Source of the DNA: Rhodococcus sp. G-MC3
GTDB lineage: Bacteria; Actinomycetota; Actinomycetes; Mycobacteriales; Mycobacteriaceae
Direction of reading: 5' to 3'
Length of the DNA stretch: 64,000 nt
Assembly (NCBI RefSeq): GCF_030063335.1
Contig: NZ_JASISW010000005.1
Location: forward strand, 62,001 to 126,000
Part shown: positions 8,354 through 18,322 of the stretch, one piece after another
How positions within the stretch are numbered: position 1 is the first letter of the stretch
How the letters are laid out: every line of letters starts with the position of its first letter
Translations under genes and position numbers: made by a program
The notes under the pieces: generated by a model
Databases searched by the model: none
Seen by the model: the letters and a program-made list of their open reading frames with translations, nothing else
What the model was told of the DNA's origin: nothing

Positions 8354-9091
8354 GTGAATGTCGATCCCCGAGTGCAGGCCTCACTTCTAGAACTGGCCGC
8401 AGTGGACACCGAGCTGACGCAGATAGCGCACCGTCGCAAAAACCTGCCCGAGCAGGCTGAGGTCGAAAAGCTCGACGCCGAGCGGATCTCCCGTAAGGAC
8501 GCTGCGGTCACCGTCCAGATCGCAATGGACGACCTCGACCGAGACATCAAGAAACTCGAAGGCGAAGTCGACGCCGTCCGGCAACGCGAGGATCGGGACA
8601 AGAAGCTCCTCGAGAGCGGAACGGTCGCAGCAAAGCAGATGTCGGAGCTCCAACACGAGCTCGGTAGCCTGGAGCGTCGTCAGGGCATCCTCGAGGAGGA
8701 GTTGCTGGAGGTAATGGAACGCCGCGAGGCCTCCGAGACCGACTACAACCACGCCGGCGCGCAGCTGACCCAGATCGACGAGGAGTTGATCGACGCCGGT
8801 CGACGCCGCGACGACGCTGTCGCCGACGTCGATACTGCGGAGAAGCGAGCAGCGGGTCGTCGATCCGAACTCGCAGGAACCTTCCCGGAGGATCTGCTCG
8901 CAATGTACGAGAAGCAACGGGCTCTGTCGGGCCGCGGCGCGGCTCTGCTGCAGGCACGACGCTGCGGCGCCTGCCGGATCGAGCTCGACCGGGGCGAGAT
9001 CTCCCGCATTGCAGCCTCGCCTGCCGACCAACTTGTTCGCTGCTCCGAATGCAACGCCATCCTCGTGCGCACGAAGGAGTCCGGGGTTTGA
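8354..9091 (+). CDS. Coiled-coil zinc-ribbon protein (Rv2229c type)
   Basis: This 245-residue protein is almost wholly coiled coil from about residue 10 to 175, rich in Glu, Lys and Arg heptads. It ends in a C4 zinc ribbon (CGACRIELDRGEI, then CSECNAILV) near residues 204-232. It belongs to the family annotated as zinc ribbon domain protein in actinobacteria and Helicobacter (DUF164 type). The GTG start has AGGAG ten bases upstream. It lies between the NIF3 and RNase HI genes, the same order as in mycobacteria, and overlaps the latter by TTGA. Confidence 0.85.
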   Translation: MNVDPRVQASLLELAAVDTELTQIAHRRKNLPEQAEVEKLDAERISRKDAAVTVQIAMDDLDRDIKKLEGEVDAVRQREDRDKKLLESGTVAAKQMSELQHELGSLERRQGILEEELLEVMERREASETDYNHAGAQLTQIDEELIDAGRRRDDAVADVDTAEKRAAGRRSELAGTFPEDLLAMYEKQRALSGRGAALLQARRCGACRIELDRGEISRIAASPADQLVRCSECNAILVRTKESGV

Positions 9092-10224
9092 CCGAGAAGG
9101 TCGTCGTCGAGGCCGACGGCGGATCGCGGGGCAATCCCGGCCCCGCGGGGTACGGCGCCGTCGTATTCTCCGCGGATCGCTCCGAAGTGCTCGCCGAACG
9201 GCGACTGGCGCTTGGAGTCGCAACGAACAACGTCGCCGAGTACCGCGGGTTGATCGCGGCCCTCACCGCTGCCGGTGAAGTAGGCGCACGCGAAGTCGAG
9301 GTTCGGATGGACTCGAAACTTGTCGTCGAGCAGATGGCCGGGCGTTGGAAGGTCAAGCATCCGGACATGATTCCGCTCAACCGGGAAGCCGCAACCTTGG
9401 TACGCGGATTCGACCGAGTGACGTTCCAATGGATTCCTCGAGACCAGAATTCTCACGCAGATCGGCTCGCCAACGAGGCGATGGATGCGGCCGCCAACGG
9501 CGAGGTTCTTGCCCCACCCAAGGACCTTGCCCCACCCAAGGACCTTGCCCCGCCCAAGAGGATCGTGGCCGAGAAGCCCGCGGCCCCTGGCTGGACAGGT
9601 GCTGTCGGTGAGCCAACTCGGTTGCTTCTGCTTCGACACGGTCAGACACCACTGTCGGTCGAGCGCCGTTACTCCGGTCGAGGAAACCCGGCCCTAACGG
9701 GACTGGGTGAGGGCCAGGCCGCCGCAGCGGCCGCGTATCTGTCGAAACGCGACGATATCGCGGCGATCGTCGCCTCACCGCTGGGGCGCGCGCAACAGAC
9801 CGCGAACATGCTCGCGCAGAAGGTCGGGCTCGACGTCGCCACGCTGGACGAGCTGACCGAAACCGACTTCGGTGACTGGGAGGGCCTGACCTTCAGGGAG
9901 GCATCCGAGCGGTACCCGGATATCCATCGGAAGTGGATCGGCGACCCCTCGGTCGCGGCACCCGGCGGTGAAAGCTTTGACGCTGTCCTCGGGCGCGTTG
10001 CTGCTGCGCGCGACAAGCTTGTTGCCTCGTATTCGGGGTCGACGGTCGTTGTCGTCTCGCACGTGACGCCGATCAAGATGCTCCTCCAGCTCGCACTCGG
10101 CGTCGGACCATCGCTGCTGTATCGCCTTCACCTGGACTTGGCGTCGCTGAGCATTGCCGAGTTCTATCCCGACGGCGGAGCCTCGGTTCGATCGGTCAAC
10201 AACACCTCGTATCTAGAGACGTAG
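9088..10224 (+). CDS. Bifunctional RNase HI / histidine-phosphatase (CobC-like) protein
   Basis: The 378-residue fusion has an N-terminal RNase HI domain (about 1-135; DGGSRGNPGPAGYGAV, NNVAEYRGL, RMDSKLVVEQMAGRWKVK, and a late Asp in NSHADRLANEA). A Pro-rich linker and a C-terminal phosphoglycerate-mutase-like phosphatase follow (LLLRHGQTPLS with His184, SHVTPIKM near the end). The M. tuberculosis counterpart Rv2228c combines RNase HI with alpha-ribazole phosphatase activity, so this may both remove RNA from hybrids and finish cobamide lower-ligand synthesis. The TTG start overlaps the preceding stop; AAGGAG lies nine bases upstream. Its end overlaps the convergent permease by 12 bases. Confidence 0.92.
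   Translation: MTEKVVVEADGGSRGNPGPAGYGAVVFSADRSEVLAERRLALGVATNNVAEYRGLIAALTAAGEVGAREVEVRMDSKLVVEQMAGRWKVKHPDMIPLNREAATLVRGFDRVTFQWIPRDQNSHADRLANEAMDAAANGEVLAPPKDLAPPKDLAPPKRIVAEKPAAPGWTGAVGEPTRLLLLRHGQTPLSVERRYSGRGNPALTGLGEGQAAAAAAYLSKRDDIAAIVASPLGRAQQTANMLAQKVGLDVATLDELTETDFGDWEGLTFREASERYPDIHRKWIGDPSVAAPGGESFDAVLGRVAAARDKLVASYSGSTVVVVSHVTPIKMLLQLALGVGPSLLYRLHLDLASLSIAEFYPDGGASVRSVNNTSYLET
9508..9558 (+). repeat. 18-bp tandem repeat in the RNase HI-phosphatase linker
   Basis: The unit CTTGCCCCACCCAAGGAC occurs twice exactly (9508-9525, 9526-9543), with a 15-base third copy carrying one change. It is in frame and gives LAPPKD repeats in the interdomain linker, so copy-number change would alter only linker length. 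Confidence 0.85.
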
Positions 10225-11445
10225 CGAAACCCACAGGGCTGCAACTGCTCCGACGATCGTCAGCGGAGTCGTGATCACACCGAGAACGGTGAACGTGCCC
10301 AACGCCGCCGGTTCCTCGTTGTCGGCGCCCACACGCCGCCACAGCATGATCGCGAGCGACCCGACGTAGGTGAGGTTGGGGCCGAGGTTGACGCCGATGA
10401 CCATCGCGAGCAGTAGCCCGAGGGGTGCGGACGGGCCGAATGCAGCGAGCAGCATCAACGTGGCAGGCAGGTTGTTGACGACGTTCGCTGCGACAGCCGC
10501 GATTGCCGCCGTCGCGAGCAGGCCGAGGAACGACGGGGTGGTGGGAAGGATTCCGCTGAGCCACTCGCCGATCGGACCCGAAGTGACACCTTCGACGACG
10601 ACGCCCAGCAGCAGAACGAAGCCGCAGAATTTCAGATCGGCAGCTCGCAACAGCCGCGTAGGAACTGTGTAGCCGTCCTTCAGCGCCGGGACCGCCAGAG
10701 CGATCGAACCCACAGCGGCAACCCAGAACGGTTCGACGTGGAAGAACCCTGCCACCGCGAACCCGAGGAGTGTCGCTCCCAGGACCGACAGTGCGACAGT
10801 CGGCGCCCCGACCGGTTCCGGCGCCGGCACCTCCTCGGTATCCCGCAGATCCTTCCGGAAGAAGAACCAGAACACTGCGAACTCGATCAGAATCGTCACC
10901 AGCCACGGAAGAGCCATCAGGGCGGCGAAATGGACGAACGTCAATCCTGTGGCGGTGAACGCCAGCAGATTCGTCAGATTGGACACCGGTAGCAGTGTCG
11001 ACGCCGAATTGGAAAGATGTGCGCTCGCGTAACTGTGCGGACGGGCCGACATCCGGAGCGACCGAGCTGCGCCGATCACAGCAGGTGTGAGAAGTACCAC
11101 CGTCGCATCGAGGCTCAGTACTGCAGTGGTGATAGCAGCCGCGACGAAGACCGACGTCAACAGTCGGTGCGGATTTCCCTTCGCTGTACGGCTCATCACC
11201 GAGGCGATCCACTCGAATACGCCGAGAGCGCCGGCCAGATGCGCCAAGATGAGAATGAACGCGAGGAACACCACCGTCGGAAGCAGTTCGAGTACCTGCT
11301 CCCAGGCGTCGGCGATCGTGACGAGGCCGAGTACCAATGCCAACCCCGCTGCGGGAAGCGCGGCAACGATTTCGGGAAGACCGCGAGGGCGAACGATGGC
11401 AAATATCAGAACAGCGGCCACGAGCGCCGCGGCCACCAGAGTCAC
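10213..11445 (-). CDS. ArsB/NhaD-superfamily permease (arsenite-type transporter)
   Basis: The 410-residue integral membrane protein has about 10-11 helices and the ion-transporter superfamily signatures LSLDATVVLLTPAVIG, NNLPATLMLLAAF and GVNLGPNLTYVGSLA. These are typical of ArsB-like arsenite/antimonite transporters. No arsR or arsC lies beside it, so the substrate is uncertain. It starts with a GTG that overlaps the stop of the upstream DUF1697 gene (GTGA), and its end overlaps the convergent RNase HI fusion gene by 12 bases. Confidence 0.82.
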   Translation of the reverse strand: MTLVAAALVAAVLIFAIVRPRGLPEIVAALPAAGLALVLGLVTIADAWEQVLELLPTVVFLAFILILAHLAGALGVFEWIASVMSRTAKGNPHRLLTSVFVAAAITTAVLSLDATVVLLTPAVIGAARSLRMSARPHSYASAHLSNSASTLLPVSNLTNLLAFTATGLTFVHFAALMALPWLVTILIEFAVFWFFFRKDLRDTEEVPAPEPVGAPTVALSVLGATLLGFAVAGFFHVEPFWVAAVGSIALAVPALKDGYTVPTRLLRAADLKFCGFVLLLGVVVEGVTSGPIGEWLSGILPTTPSFLGLLATAAIAAVAANVVNNLPATLMLLAAFGPSAPLGLLLAMVIGVNLGPNLTYVGSLAIMLWRRVGADNEEPAALGTFTVLGVITTPLTIVGAVAALWVSLRL

Positions 11446-11963
11446 GCCAGCATCTTGACGAGCGTTCGCAGGTTTCTGGTTGTGGTGGTGGGCTTGTATT
11501 TGGCTTTGGCGGTGAGCTTCCCGACGGCGCTGTCGGTGGTGTTCCCTTTGACCACCTCCCAGTAGAGGACGCCGTGGCCGGCAGACAATTGCTCAAGGGC
11601 TGGGTCGAGACTGCCAGCGATGTCGGCAAGTTCGGCAAGGTGGTCCGCGTTGTTGCCGAAGATCACGTATGGATGCCACCCCTCTCGCTCGGGGTCGTAG
11701 GGGTACCCGTCCACGATCGCTCGCAGAGCTGGTTCGTCGAGCACTATCACCCAGGCTTCGTACCCGAAAGCCTTCGACAGAGTGCTCTCGATCGACTTCT
11801 TCAACGTGCTGCCGGACTGGGGAGAACTCAGTGAGACGTTGCCGGTGGCGAGCACGGTTTTCACGTTCTCGAACCCGGCAGCGACCAGTGCAGCGCGTAG
11901 GTCTGCCATCTTGATGTTGATGCCGCCGACATTGATTCCGCGCAGCAGCACGACATGATCCAT
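11442..11963 (-). CDS. DUF1697 family protein
   Basis: This 173-residue protein starts MDHVVLLRGINVGG, the characteristic opening of DUF1697, followed by KMADLRAALVAAGFENVKT and TGNVSLSS. The length is normal for the family, whose function is unknown. A longer frame exists upstream but runs through the RNase P RNA gene and is rejected. It overlaps the permease start by GTGA, so the two form a short operon. Confidence 0.9.
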   Translation of the reverse strand: MDHVVLLRGINVGGINIKMADLRAALVAAGFENVKTVLATGNVSLSSPQSGSTLKKSIESTLSKAFGYEAWVIVLDEPALRAIVDGYPYDPEREGWHPYVIFGNNADHLAELADIAGSLDPALEQLSAGHGVLYWEVVKGNTTDSAVGKLTAKAKYKPTTTTRNLRTLVKMLA

Positions 11964-12010
11964 GAGGTGAACTGTAGTTCGGGGCAGGGACAGGGGTAGA
12001 GTTCCGTTCC

Positions 12011-12459
<449 letters not shown>

Positions 12460-12505
12460 ACCGAGAACCTTCAGTTCGGGGGCGGACTTCGGGCAGACTG
12501 GAACC

Positions 12506-12691
12506 ATGAGCAACGAAGACAACGCCTGGTACTACGACACCCGCACCAAGACCGTCTCGCAGGGGAAGGAATCCGGAGCCCTCGACCGGATGGGTCCTTA
12601 CCCCGATCGGCAGTCTGCCGAACGAGCGATCGAGATCGCAGCCGAGCGCAACAAGGCAGCTGACAAGGCCGACGACGACTGGAACAAGTGA
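12506..12691 (+). CDS. Small conserved hypothetical protein, 61 aa
   Basis: The protein MSNEDNAWYYDTRTKTVSQG continues with LDRMGPYPDRQSAERAIEIA and a Lys/Asp-rich tail. The N-terminal WYYDTRTKTVSQGKE segment followed by GPYPDRQSAERAL is a pattern I recall from short actinobacterial SPOR-like hypothetical proteins. Its stop overlaps the start of the RNB exonuclease by GTGA, so the two are translationally coupled. It begins 47 bases after the RNase P RNA. Function unknown. Confidence 0.75.
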   Translation: MSNEDNAWYYDTRTKTVSQGKESGALDRMGPYPDRQSAERAIEIAAERNKAADKADDDWNK

Positions 12692-14133
12692 CGGTGGCGT
12701 GGACACGACTGTCTGCCACTCCTTTCGATTTCAAGACCATCCGCTCGGAGTTCCACCTCCGTGAGGAGTTCTCCGTGGAGGCACTCGCGGAGGCGACGTC
12801 GAACTCGGATCGATGCGCGTCCGGGCGCACGGACCACACCGACATTCCATTCGTGACGATCGACCCGCCTGGTTCGATGGATCTCGATCAGGCAGTCCAT
12901 ATCGAGAAGCTACCGACGGGCTACGTGGTTCGGTACGCAATTGCCGACGTCGGGGCGATAGTCGAGCCGGGGAGCGCGCTCGACACCGAGACGAGGGAAC
13001 GTGGACAGACGTTCTACCTTCCCGACGGTTCGGTCCCGTTGCATCCGCGGGTTCTGTCGGAGGGTTCGGCGTCGCTGCTGCCGAACGAGACCCGACCCGC
13101 CGCGCTCTGGCGAATCGAGCTGGACGATTCGGGTGAACCCGTCGCTTGGACGGTGTCGAGAGCAATGGTGCGCTCCGTGGCACGTCTCGACTACGCGACG
13201 GTGCAGGCCGATTTCGACGCGGGCACTCCGCATCCGTCCATTGCGTCGCTCGGTGAGTTCGGTTCGCTGCGTGCGCAATCGGCCGTGCGGAGGGGAGCGA
13301 TCGATATCACCCTGCCCGAACAGGAGGTTGTTGCCGTCGGCGATTCCTGGCGAATCGAACTGCAGGCCAGAACCGATGTCGACTCCTGGAACGCCGAGGT
13401 ATCGCTGCTGACCGGTATGTGTGCCGCCCGCATCATGATCGACGCGGGTGTCGGGCTACTTCGCACTCTGCCACCGGCGTCGAACGAGGCGCTCGCGACA
13501 CTGAAGAAGACGGCACAGATGCTCGATATCGAGTGGCCCGACGGTGCATCCGCCGGAGCCGTTCTTGCTGGGCTACCAACCGACGCTCCGGTGACGCTGG
13601 CGATGATGACCCAGGCAACCGGTCTGCTCCGCGGAGCGGACTACGCAGCGTTCGACGGAAAGCTGCCCGACCTTGTCGAGCATTCGGGGATCGCAGCTCC
13701 GTACGCACACGTGACGGCGCCGCTGCGCAGGTTGTCGGACCGTTTCGCGACGGAGGTATGCCTTGCAATCGTGGCGGGCGTCGACATTCCGAAATGGGCA
13801 CGAAACGCATTGCCGGACCTTCCTGCTCTCATGCGGGGTTCGGACAGTGCCGCCTCGAAGGTAGACCGCGCATGCATCGACCTGACCGAAGCCGCGGTGT
13901 TGGAAAGCCGCATCGGTGAACAGTTCACCGCCTTGGTCCTGCGCGGCGCGGAAGCCAAACGCGCCGCTGAGGTCTTCCTCGAGGCGCCGATCGTCATTGG
14001 TAGGTGCACCGGTGAGCCGCCCGAGGGGGAGAAGGTGTCGGTGACTTTGACCGTGGCCGACACCAACTCCCGGCGAGTGGAGTTCGCCTACGACGTACCC
14101 GAGGCAAAGCGATCGGTCGCCTCGATCAGGTGA
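12688..14133 (+). CDS. RNB-domain (RNase II family) exoribonuclease
   Basis: The 481-residue protein contains the RNB catalytic motif DPPGSMDLDQAVHIEKL, with the metal-binding Asp cluster starting near residue 59. YLPDGSVPLHPRVLSEG, LLPNETRPA and the late YAHVTAPLRRLSDRF follow. Compared with E. coli RNase II or RNase R it lacks clear N-terminal cold-shock domains, and only a short region follows the RNB domain. That matches a compact actinobacterial form. It would degrade RNA 3' to 5'. The GTG start overlaps the upstream small gene. The 3' end overlaps the convergent iminopeptidase gene by 46 bases. Confidence 0.85.
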   Translation: MTVAWTRLSATPFDFKTIRSEFHLREEFSVEALAEATSNSDRCASGRTDHTDIPFVTIDPPGSMDLDQAVHIEKLPTGYVVRYAIADVGAIVEPGSALDTETRERGQTFYLPDGSVPLHPRVLSEGSASLLPNETRPAALWRIELDDSGEPVAWTVSRAMVRSVARLDYATVQADFDAGTPHPSIASLGEFGSLRAQSAVRRGAIDITLPEQEVVAVGDSWRIELQARTDVDSWNAEVSLLTGMCAARIMIDAGVGLLRTLPPASNEALATLKKTAQMLDIEWPDGASAGAVLAGLPTDAPVTLAMMTQATGLLRGADYAAFDGKLPDLVEHSGIAAPYAHVTAPLRRLSDRFATEVCLAIVAGVDIPKWARNALPDLPALMRGSDSAASKVDRACIDLTEAAVLESRIGEQFTALVLRGAEAKRAAEVFLEAPIVIGRCTGEPPEGEKVSVTLTVADTNSRRVEFAYDVPEAKRSVASIR

Positions 14134-15068
14134 TGGATGATGCCGGGCTCGGCAGCGGAGTGCCCGGCATCGTCCACGATCTTCAATTCGGCAGCGGGCC
14201 AGGCCTTGTGCAGCGCCCACGCGCTCGCTGCAGGGCACACGACGTCGTAACGGCCCTGGACGATGACGCCGGGGATGCCGTCGAGGAGGTGGGCGTCGTC
14301 GAGCAACTGGTTTTCACGCAAAAAACCATCGTTGGAGAAGTAGTGGTTCTCGATGCCTGCGAAGGCAAGCGCGAATCGAGGGTCTTCGTTCTCTGCGATC
14401 TGATCCGGCCGCGGAAGAAGGTAACTCGTCGCCGCTTCCCACGAGGACCATGCGATCGCGGCCTCGGTGGCGATCGATCGATCGTTCGAGGTCAGTAGCT
14501 GGTGGTAGGCCTGAACAAGATCGCCACCGCGTTGATCCTCGGGTACCGGGGCCAGGAAGTTCTCCCACTGTTCGGGGAAGATGTGGCCGGCGCCGCCGTT
14601 GTAGTACCAGTCGATCTCGCTTCGCCGCAGTAGAAAGATGCCACGCAGGATCAAGCCGAGAACGCGTTCCCGGTGGGCCTGGGCATAGGCCAACGACAGG
14701 GTCGATCCCCACGAACCACCGAACACGAGCCATTGCTCGACGCCCAGGTGTTCGCGAAGCTTTTCGATGTCGTCGACGAGTCGGTCGGTGGTGTTGACCG
14801 CCAGGTCACCTCCGTCCGCGATGTGCGGCGTCGATCGCCCACATCCACGCTGATCGAACAACACGATGCGGTACTTCTCCGGGTCGAAGTAGCGCCGCTG
14901 GGCAGGGCCGGTACCGCCGCCTGGACCACCGTGCACGAACACCACCGGTGTGCTTTCTGGATTTCCGCTTGTTTCCCAGTAGATCCGTTGGCCGTCACCG
15001 ACGTCGAGATGGCCGACGTCGTACGGTTCGATCGGCGGATAGAGTTCGCGTGTGTTCTCGTCGGTCAC
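14088..15068 (-). CDS. pip: Proline iminopeptidase (alpha/beta hydrolase, S33)
   Basis: The 326-residue enzyme has VHGGPGGGTGPAQRRYFDP (oxyanion region), DQRGCGRS, and the nucleophile elbow GGSWGS with Ser119. A cap domain carries WYYNGGAGHIFPEQWENF. The acid and base lie in GRYDVVCPA and DDAGHSAAEPG. It would remove N-terminal Pro from peptides in the cytosol. The length is typical. It is three bases downstream of a lipoprotein gene on the same strand and overlaps the RNB gene tail to tail. Confidence 0.93.
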   Translation of the reverse strand: MTDENTRELYPPIEPYDVGHLDVGDGQRIYWETSGNPESTPVVFVHGGPGGGTGPAQRRYFDPEKYRIVLFDQRGCGRSTPHIADGGDLAVNTTDRLVDDIEKLREHLGVEQWLVFGGSWGSTLSLAYAQAHRERVLGLILRGIFLLRRSEIDWYYNGGAGHIFPEQWENFLAPVPEDQRGGDLVQAYHQLLTSNDRSIATEAAIAWSSWEAATSYLLPRPDQIAENEDPRFALAFAGIENHYFSNDGFLRENQLLDDAHLLDGIPGVIVQGRYDVVCPAASAWALHKAWPAAELKIVDDAGHSAAEPGIIHHLIEATDRFASGTS

Positions 15069-15071
15069 GGC

Positions 15072-15512
15072 TCAGAACCCGACCAATCCGGACGCCAGGT
15101 CGGGGATGTCGAGTGACGTCATCGCTTCCTGTCGAACCTCGGGGCAGTTCGCGATTGTGATGTCATCGACGATCCCGCGGTTCTGAACGACCTGAAGATT
15201 GATGACGCCGCTCTGCGCAGCCCACGTCTGAACGACGATATTGAGACCGCCACGACCGAGCGTGGGGCCCTGGATTCGCCACTCCTGCAGTTGCTCACCG
15301 AGATCGCTGCACAGTTGCTGGCTCTGCTGATCGGTGATTTCACCTGCACCGGCAGGCGCGGTGGACTTGGGAATGGTGGTGGTCGTGGTCAGAGTGGCCG
15401 ACGACCCGGTCGTGGTCGAGTCGGGGCTACATCCGCCGATGACCGAGACGACGGCAGCCGCCCCCACGAAGGAGACGGCTACCGTGCGATACCTGCTGCG
15501 CCCTGGGTTCAT
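15072..15512 (-). CDS. Putative lipoprotein
   Basis: A 146-residue secreted protein with a lipoprotein signal peptide: basic start, hydrophobic core, and lipobox VIGGC with Cys28. A Thr/Ser-rich spacer follows (STTTGSSATLTTTTT), then a domain with two further Cys residues (LCSDL and ANCPEV) that could form a disulfide. Its TDQQSQQLCSDLGEQL resembles small mycobacterial secreted DUF732-like proteins only weakly. Function unknown. It ends three bases before pip begins. Confidence 0.7.
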   Translation of the reverse strand: MNPGRSRYRTVAVSFVGAAAVVSVIGGCSPDSTTTGSSATLTTTTTIPKSTAPAGAGEITDQQSQQLCSDLGEQLQEWRIQGPTLGRGGLNIVVQTWAAQSGVINLQVVQNRGIVDDITIANCPEVRQEAMTSLDIPDLASGLVGF

Positions 15513-15543
15513 GGCACAGAGTGTGCCATCTTCTCCAGATGTG

Positions 15544-16389
15544 TCAGTAGCTGTGCTCGGGTCCGGGGAAAACGCCACTGCGCACCTCGGACAAATAGCT
15601 TGCGGCAGCGGATCGGAGTTCGTCGCCGACGTTGCCGAACTTCTTGACGAACTTGGCGGTCTTGCCGTTGGTGTAACCGGCCATGTCCTGCCAGACGAGC
15701 ACCTGGCCGTCGGTCTCGCTGCCTGCGCCGATACCCACGGTCGGGATGGTGAGCTTTCGCGTGACCTGACCTGCGACGTCGGCGGGAACCATCTCCATGA
15801 CCACGGCGAAGGCGCCCGCCTCCTGGACTGCGATGGCGTCGGCGACCAACTGCTCGGAGCTGTCACCGCGGCCCTGAACGCGGAAGCCGCCGAGACCGTT
15901 CACACTTTGAGGGGTGAACCCGATGTGCGCCATGACGGGGATACCTGCCGCCGAAATCGCAGCAATCTGATCTGCCACGCGCTCGCCACCTTCGAGCTTG
16001 ACTGCGTTGGCGAGGCCTTCCTTCATGAAGCGGACGGCCGTCGCGAGTGCCTGCTGCGGCGAGGATTCGTAGCTTCCGAACGGTAGATCGGCGACGACGA
16101 GTGCGTTGGGTGCGCCGCGAACAACGCCGCGCACCAGGGGCAGAAGCTCGTCGATGGTGACCTGCACGGTCGTGTCGTAGCCGTAGACGACGTTGGCGGC
16201 AGAGTCGCCGACGAGCAGGACCGGAATCCCTGCTTCCTCGAAGATGCGGGCACTCGAATAGTCGTAGGCGGTGAGCATCGCCCAGCGATCGCCCTCGGCC
16301 TTCATCTGCAGAAGATGATGTGTGCGGGTCTTGCGGGTCAAACCGGATACAGGTGCTTCTGTAGAGCCGTACACGGAATCGTTGGACAT
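15544..16389 (-). CDS. panB: 3-methyl-2-oxobutanoate hydroxymethyltransferase
   Basis: The 281-residue first enzyme of pantothenate synthesis, transferring a hydroxymethyl group from methylene-THF to ketoisovalerate. Signatures are [37 protein letters not shown] (metal Asp), [26 protein letters not shown] and the late [27 protein letters not shown] lies seven bases before the ATG. Synteny with hip1 and glnA2 matches mycobacteria. Confidence 0.95.
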   Translation of the reverse strand: MSNDSVYGSTEAPVSGLTRKTRTHHLLQMKAEGDRWAMLTAYDYSSARIFEEAGIPVLLVGDSAANVVYGYDTTVQVTIDELLPLVRGVVRGAPNALVVADLPFGSYESSPQQALATAVRFMKEGLANAVKLEGGERVADQIAAISAAGIPVMAHIGFTPQSVNGLGGFRVQGRGDSSEQLVADAIAVQEAGAFAVVMEMVPADVAGQVTRKLTIPTVGIGAGSETDGQVLVWQDMAGYTNGKTAKFVKKFGNVGDELRSAAASYLSEVRSGVFPGPEHSY

Positions 16390-16507
16390 CTTTGTCCCTT
16401 TCGGTTCCTCGAGGCCCGCATTGCGGGTCCCCGGGATGGGGTTGATGACGGCACCCAGTGTGCCACCGACAGCCCCGCTGCCGACGTGGACGGGAGCGTG
16501 CAATTCG

Positions 16508-18235
16508 TCACACCTGGGCGTTGCCGATCTCGCGCCAGCGATTGGTGATCGGCATCCGCCTGTCTCGGCCGAACGCGCGGGACGTGACTTTGGTACCGAT
16601 CGGGTACTGCCTGCGTTTGTATTCGGACAGGTCGACCTTGCGGAGAATGTCCACGGCCGTGTCTCGGTCGAATCCTGCCGCGACGATGTCCTGCAGCCCT
16701 TGATCGCAGTCGACGTAGCGAAACAGAATGGCGTCCAGTTCGTCGTAGTCCGGAAGTGAGTCGGCGTCGAGTTGTCCCGGACGTAATTCGGCGGACGGCG
16801 GTTTGTCGATACTGTCCTCGGGGATCGGCGGAACCTCCCCGCGTTCGGCAGCGGCCTTGTTTCGCCACCTGGCGAGTTCCCACACCAACGACTTCGGGAC
16901 GTCCTTGATCGGCGCGAAGCCGCCGACGGCGTCGCCGTAAATTGTCGAGTAGCCAACGGCTAGTTCGGATTTGTTTCCTGTTGCCAGTACGAGATGTCCT
17001 GCGGTGTTCGACAGCGCCATCAATGTCATTCCGCGACAGCGTGCCTGGATGTTCTCCTCGGCCAGGCCGGTCAGGCCTAGTTGCTCGACGAAGGCCGAGA
17101 CCATGCCCTCGATCGGTTCGGTTCTGAAATGGATCCCCGTTCGGCGCGCAAATTCGTCTGCGTCGCTGCGGGAATGGTCGGAGGAATACTGCGAGGGCAT
17201 CGACACCCCATGAACCGCATCGCTTCCCAGTGCGTCGACCGCGATGGCCGCAACCGCTGCCGAGTCGATTCCGCCGGACAGTCCGAGCACGACCGAGGTG
17301 AATCCGTTCTTGTGGACGTAGTCGCGCAAGCCTGTGACGAGTGCGCCCCACACCTGCTCCTCTTCCGGCAGAGGCTCCGCGACCGATGCCGGAGTGCGGT
17401 CCCATCCTCGAACGAGCAGATCGGGCACCGTGACTCGGGTGAGACTCCATCCGTCGACCGAGTCTCGATCCGGCGCCGGACTGTCCAGCGGCGGCATGTC
17501 GACGGACAGCAGATGTTCGGTGAACTCGGGGGATCGGCCCATCATGGTGCCGTCGGCCGCGATCACCATGCTTCCGCCGTCGAAGACCAGCTCGTCCTGT
17601 CCTCCGACGAGGTTGGTGTACACGATCGGGACACCGGCCTCAGCCGCTCGGCGCTCGACAACAGAGCGGCGTATGGCGCTCTTGCCGCGCTCGTACGGAC
17701 TGGCGTTGAGGCAGAGCAGTGCGTCGACGCCTGCTGCGGCGTACGCGGGAACCGGCCCGCCGGGTTGCCAGATGTCCTCGCAGATGACGATGCCGAGGCG
17801 AAAGCCGTTGACCTTCGTGATGCTCAAGTGTCGACCCGGTGCGAAATAGCGAAGTTCGTCGAACACCCGGTAGGTCGGCAGTGCATGTTTGTCGTAGCGG
17901 GCGACTACTGCGCCACGGAAGAGGACTGCGGCGCTGTTGCGGGATCCGGCATGGTCTCGCTCGAGGAATCCAACGACAGTCAAGACGTCGCCGCAACCCG
18001 CGCGTTCCAACGCGTCCGCCAGTGCATCGAGAGCGCTGTGCGACGCGAGAGCGAACGATGGCCGAAGTGCCAGGTCTTCCACCGGGTAGCCGGTCGATGC
18101 CATCTCTGGAAATACCACGACCTGCGCACCGTCCTGCGCGGCCCGCGATGTCCACTCGACTATCAGTTCCGAGTTTCCAACCAGGTCGCCGACGGTCGGG
18201 TTGGTCTGGGCAAGGGCAATTCTCAGAGCCTGCAC
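16508..18235 (-). CDS. nadE: Glutamine-dependent NAD+ synthetase
   Basis: The 575-residue protein fuses an N-terminal nitrilase-type glutaminase to an ATP-pyrophosphatase synthetase. The glutaminase has Glu in [10 protein letters not shown], Lys in [15 protein letters not shown] and Cys in [13 protein letters not shown]. The synthetase has the P-loop [15 protein letters not shown], then [19 protein letters not shown] and [14 protein letters not shown]. It makes NAD from deamido-NAD with ammonia from glutamine. It is shorter than the roughly 680-residue M. tuberculosis enzyme, so it belongs to the compact class. A GTG at 18235 fits the family N-terminus ([16 protein letters not shown]), though it has no clear ribosome-binding site. 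Confidence 0.93.
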   Translation of the reverse strand: MQALRIALAQTNPTVGDLVGNSELIVEWTSRAAQDGAQVVVFPEMASTGYPVEDLALRPSFALASHSALDALADALERAGCGDVLTVVGFLERDHAGSRNSAAVLFRGAVVARYDKHALPTYRVFDELRYFAPGRHLSITKVNGFRLGIVICEDIWQPGGPVPAYAAAGVDALLCLNASPYERGKSAIRRSVVERRAAEAGVPIVYTNLVGGQDELVFDGGSMVIAADGTMMGRSPEFTEHLLSVDMPPLDSPAPDRDSVDGWSLTRVTVPDLLVRGWDRTPASVAEPLPEEEQVWGALVTGLRDYVHKNGFTSVVLGLSGGIDSAAVAAIAVDALGSDAVHGVSMPSQYSSDHSRSDADEFARRTGIHFRTEPIEGMVSAFVEQLGLTGLAEENIQARCRGMTLMALSNTAGHLVLATGNKSELAVGYSTIYGDAVGGFAPIKDVPKSLVWELARWRNKAAAERGEVPPIPEDSIDKPPSAELRPGQLDADSLPDYDELDAILFRYVDCDQGLQDIVAAGFDRDTAVDILRKVDLSEYKRRQYPIGTKVTSRAFGRDRRMPITNRWREIGNAQV

Positions 18236-18322
18236 GAGAGGAAGACTAGTGGGGTGTCGGGGCGTTCGCTTCCTGTGCGCGCCCCTGCCGTGATCGGGAT
18301 CTGGCACGATCGCAGCAATGAG

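Noticed and set aside
17081-18322. Long open frame upstream of and in frame with the Hip1-like gene
   Set aside because: It is antisense to nadE, has random-looking composition and precedes a clear lipoprotein signal peptide at 18323.
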